64,000 nucleotides of DNA from Alteromonas antoniana (GTDB taxonomy: Bacteria; Pseudomonadota; Gammaproteobacteria; Enterobacterales; Alteromonadaceae). The position numbers and the translations under genes are program-made. The notes under the pieces are model-generated. The model saw nothing but the letters and a program-made list of their open reading frames with translations, was not told the DNA's origin and made no database searches. The stretch is taken from the NCBI RefSeq assembly GCF_019249295.1, contig NZ_JAESDH010000005.1:124001-188000 (forward strand). The letters run 5' to 3'. This document shows positions 63,119 to 64,000 of this stretch, piece by piece (position 1 is the first letter of the stretch; each line of letters begins with the position of its first letter).

Positions 63119-64000
63119 ATGCCTAACCTGTTTTTCTCCTATTCGCACAAAGATGAAGAGCTTCGCAATGAGCTGGAAACACATCTCGCGATGCTAAAGC
63201 GTCAAGGCAAAATTATCACCTGGCATGATCGTCGTATTACCGCTGGTAGCGATATAGACTCATCCATTTCATCAGAGCTTGAAAATGCCGACGTTATCTT
63301 GCTTCTCGTAAGCGCGCACTTCCTGGCGTCTGACTATTGTTATGACATTGAAATGCAACGAGCGCTTGATAAACATAGCGACGGCACAGCTATAGTTATA
63401 CCGGTTGTTCTACACCCGTGCGACTGGCACAGTGCGCCTTTTGGTGAGCTTAGGGCGACACCTACCGACGGTAAGCCAGTGTCGATGTACGCAAATATGC
63501 ATGAGGCATTTTCTATTGTTTCGAAGGACATTCGGGACGCGCTGGAACAGTTTCCCACCCGGGAAAAAGCCTTAAAGCCTCAAGTCGCACCAAAAGTGGG
63601 TAACGGTGTGATTGATTCGCATCCACGTTCAAGTAACCTTGCCATTAAAAAGCAGTTTAACGACCACGACCGTGACGTTTTTCTGGAAAACAGCTACGAA
63701 TATATAGCACGGTTTTTCGACGGCTCACTTGATGAGCTTGCAAAACGCAACTCACAAATCCAGACACGTTTTAAAAGGATGGATGAAACCAGTTTTACTG
63801 CGTCTGTATATTTAAACGGAAATAGAGAATCAGCTTGCTCAGTATGGTACGGCGGTAGTGAATTCGGCAGCAGCAGAAGCATTAACTTTTCACACAACGA
63901 TTCTGGCAGATCCAACTCGTTCAATGAAATGGCAACCGTTACTGACGATGGTTACATCCTGAAGCTATCCACTATGGGTATGCAATCGTTCGGACAAGAC
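63119..64000 (+). CDS. TIR-domain protein, 3' end outside window
   Basis: The ATG at 63119 has AAGGA 6 bases upstream; 294 codons are seen before the window ends. Residues 1-140 form a TIR domain: NLFFSYSHKDEELRNELETH (box 1), ITWHDRRITAGSDI (BB-loop region), and SAHFLASDYCYDIEMQRAL with the glutamate of bacterial NADase TIR domains (Glu about 77). After a linker (about 160-175) is a second domain starting LAIKKQFNDHDRDVFLENSY with beta-rich parts (SFTASVYLNGNRESACSVWY). TIR proteins often act in antiphage defence by NAD depletion, or as signalling adaptors. The partner and the C-terminus are out of view. Confidence 0.88.
   Translation, partial: MPNLFFSYSHKDEELRNELETHLAMLKRQGKIITWHDRRITAGSDIDSSISSELENADVILLLVSAHFLASDYCYDIEMQRALDKHSDGTAIVIPVVLHPCDWHSAPFGELRATPTDGKPVSMYANMHEAFSIVSKDIRDALEQFPTREKALKPQVAPKVGNGVIDSHPRSSNLAIKKQFNDHDRDVFLENSYEYIARFFDGSLDELAKRNSQIQTRFKRMDETSFTASVYLNGNRESACSVWYGGSEFGSSRSINFSHNDSGRSNSFNEMATVTDDGYILKLSTMGMQSFGQD

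Overview
The window looks like chromosomal DNA of a marine-type gammaproteobacterium, most probably Alteromonadales (Alteromonas or Salinimonas-like). This is inferred from the gene mix: RND pumps, several c-di-GMP proteins, an OhrR/Ohr pair, a PA2779/PA2778-type pair, many lipoproteins and outer-membrane barrels, and a roughly balanced base composition. No rRNA, tRNA, prophage or CRISPR array is visible. The only mobile-element trace is one small element with inverted ends just after apbE.

Layout. 1-12 kb holds the end of a polysaccharide flippase gene, a beta-helix lipoprotein, a hemolysin III/phosphatase-like pair, the divergent ohrR/ohr pair, a DMT exporter with an AraC regulator and a 47-codon leader ORF, apbE, the mobile element, a YegD-type Hsp70 and a GPP34 protein. 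12.5-24.2 kb is a divergent extracytoplasmic redox cluster. The left arm encodes a mono-CxxCH protein, a LamG lipoprotein with two CxxCH motifs and a Tat-exported protein. The right arm encodes a lipoprotein related to the hydrazine synthase alpha subunit with two CxxCH motifs, two outer-membrane barrels (one with an SH3 domain), a TlpA-like thioredoxin, a DUF4266 lipoprotein and a DUF3570 barrel. 24.2-33.7 kb continues on the same strand with a secreted protein, three TPR proteins, a small secreted protein, a MotA/TolQ/ExbB protein, two ExbD proteins and a TonB-like protein with an AgmX/PglI-type C-terminus. That set resembles the core of the Myxococcus Agl/Glt trans-envelope machine.

33.7-48.7 kb holds a chromate transporter, an M1 peptidase, an alpha/beta hydrolase, an RND pump with its adaptor, yigZ, the PA2779/PA2778-like pair and a GAF-EAL protein. 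49-54 kb is a run of three genes: a membrane-anchored class 3 lipase, a 940-residue protein I do not recognise, and a membrane coiled-coil protein. 54-62.5 kb holds a second RND/adaptor operon, small membrane or hypothetical genes, gloA and a GGDEF-EAL protein. The window ends inside a TIR-domain gene preceded by about 600 non-coding bases containing a possible structured RNA.

The most system-like stretch is 12.5-33.7 kb. Its products are almost all exported, and the same-strand run from 18.2 to 33.7 kb places a heme/thioredoxin/barrel module directly in front of a proton-driven envelope motor module. Whether they act together is inference from order and spacing only.
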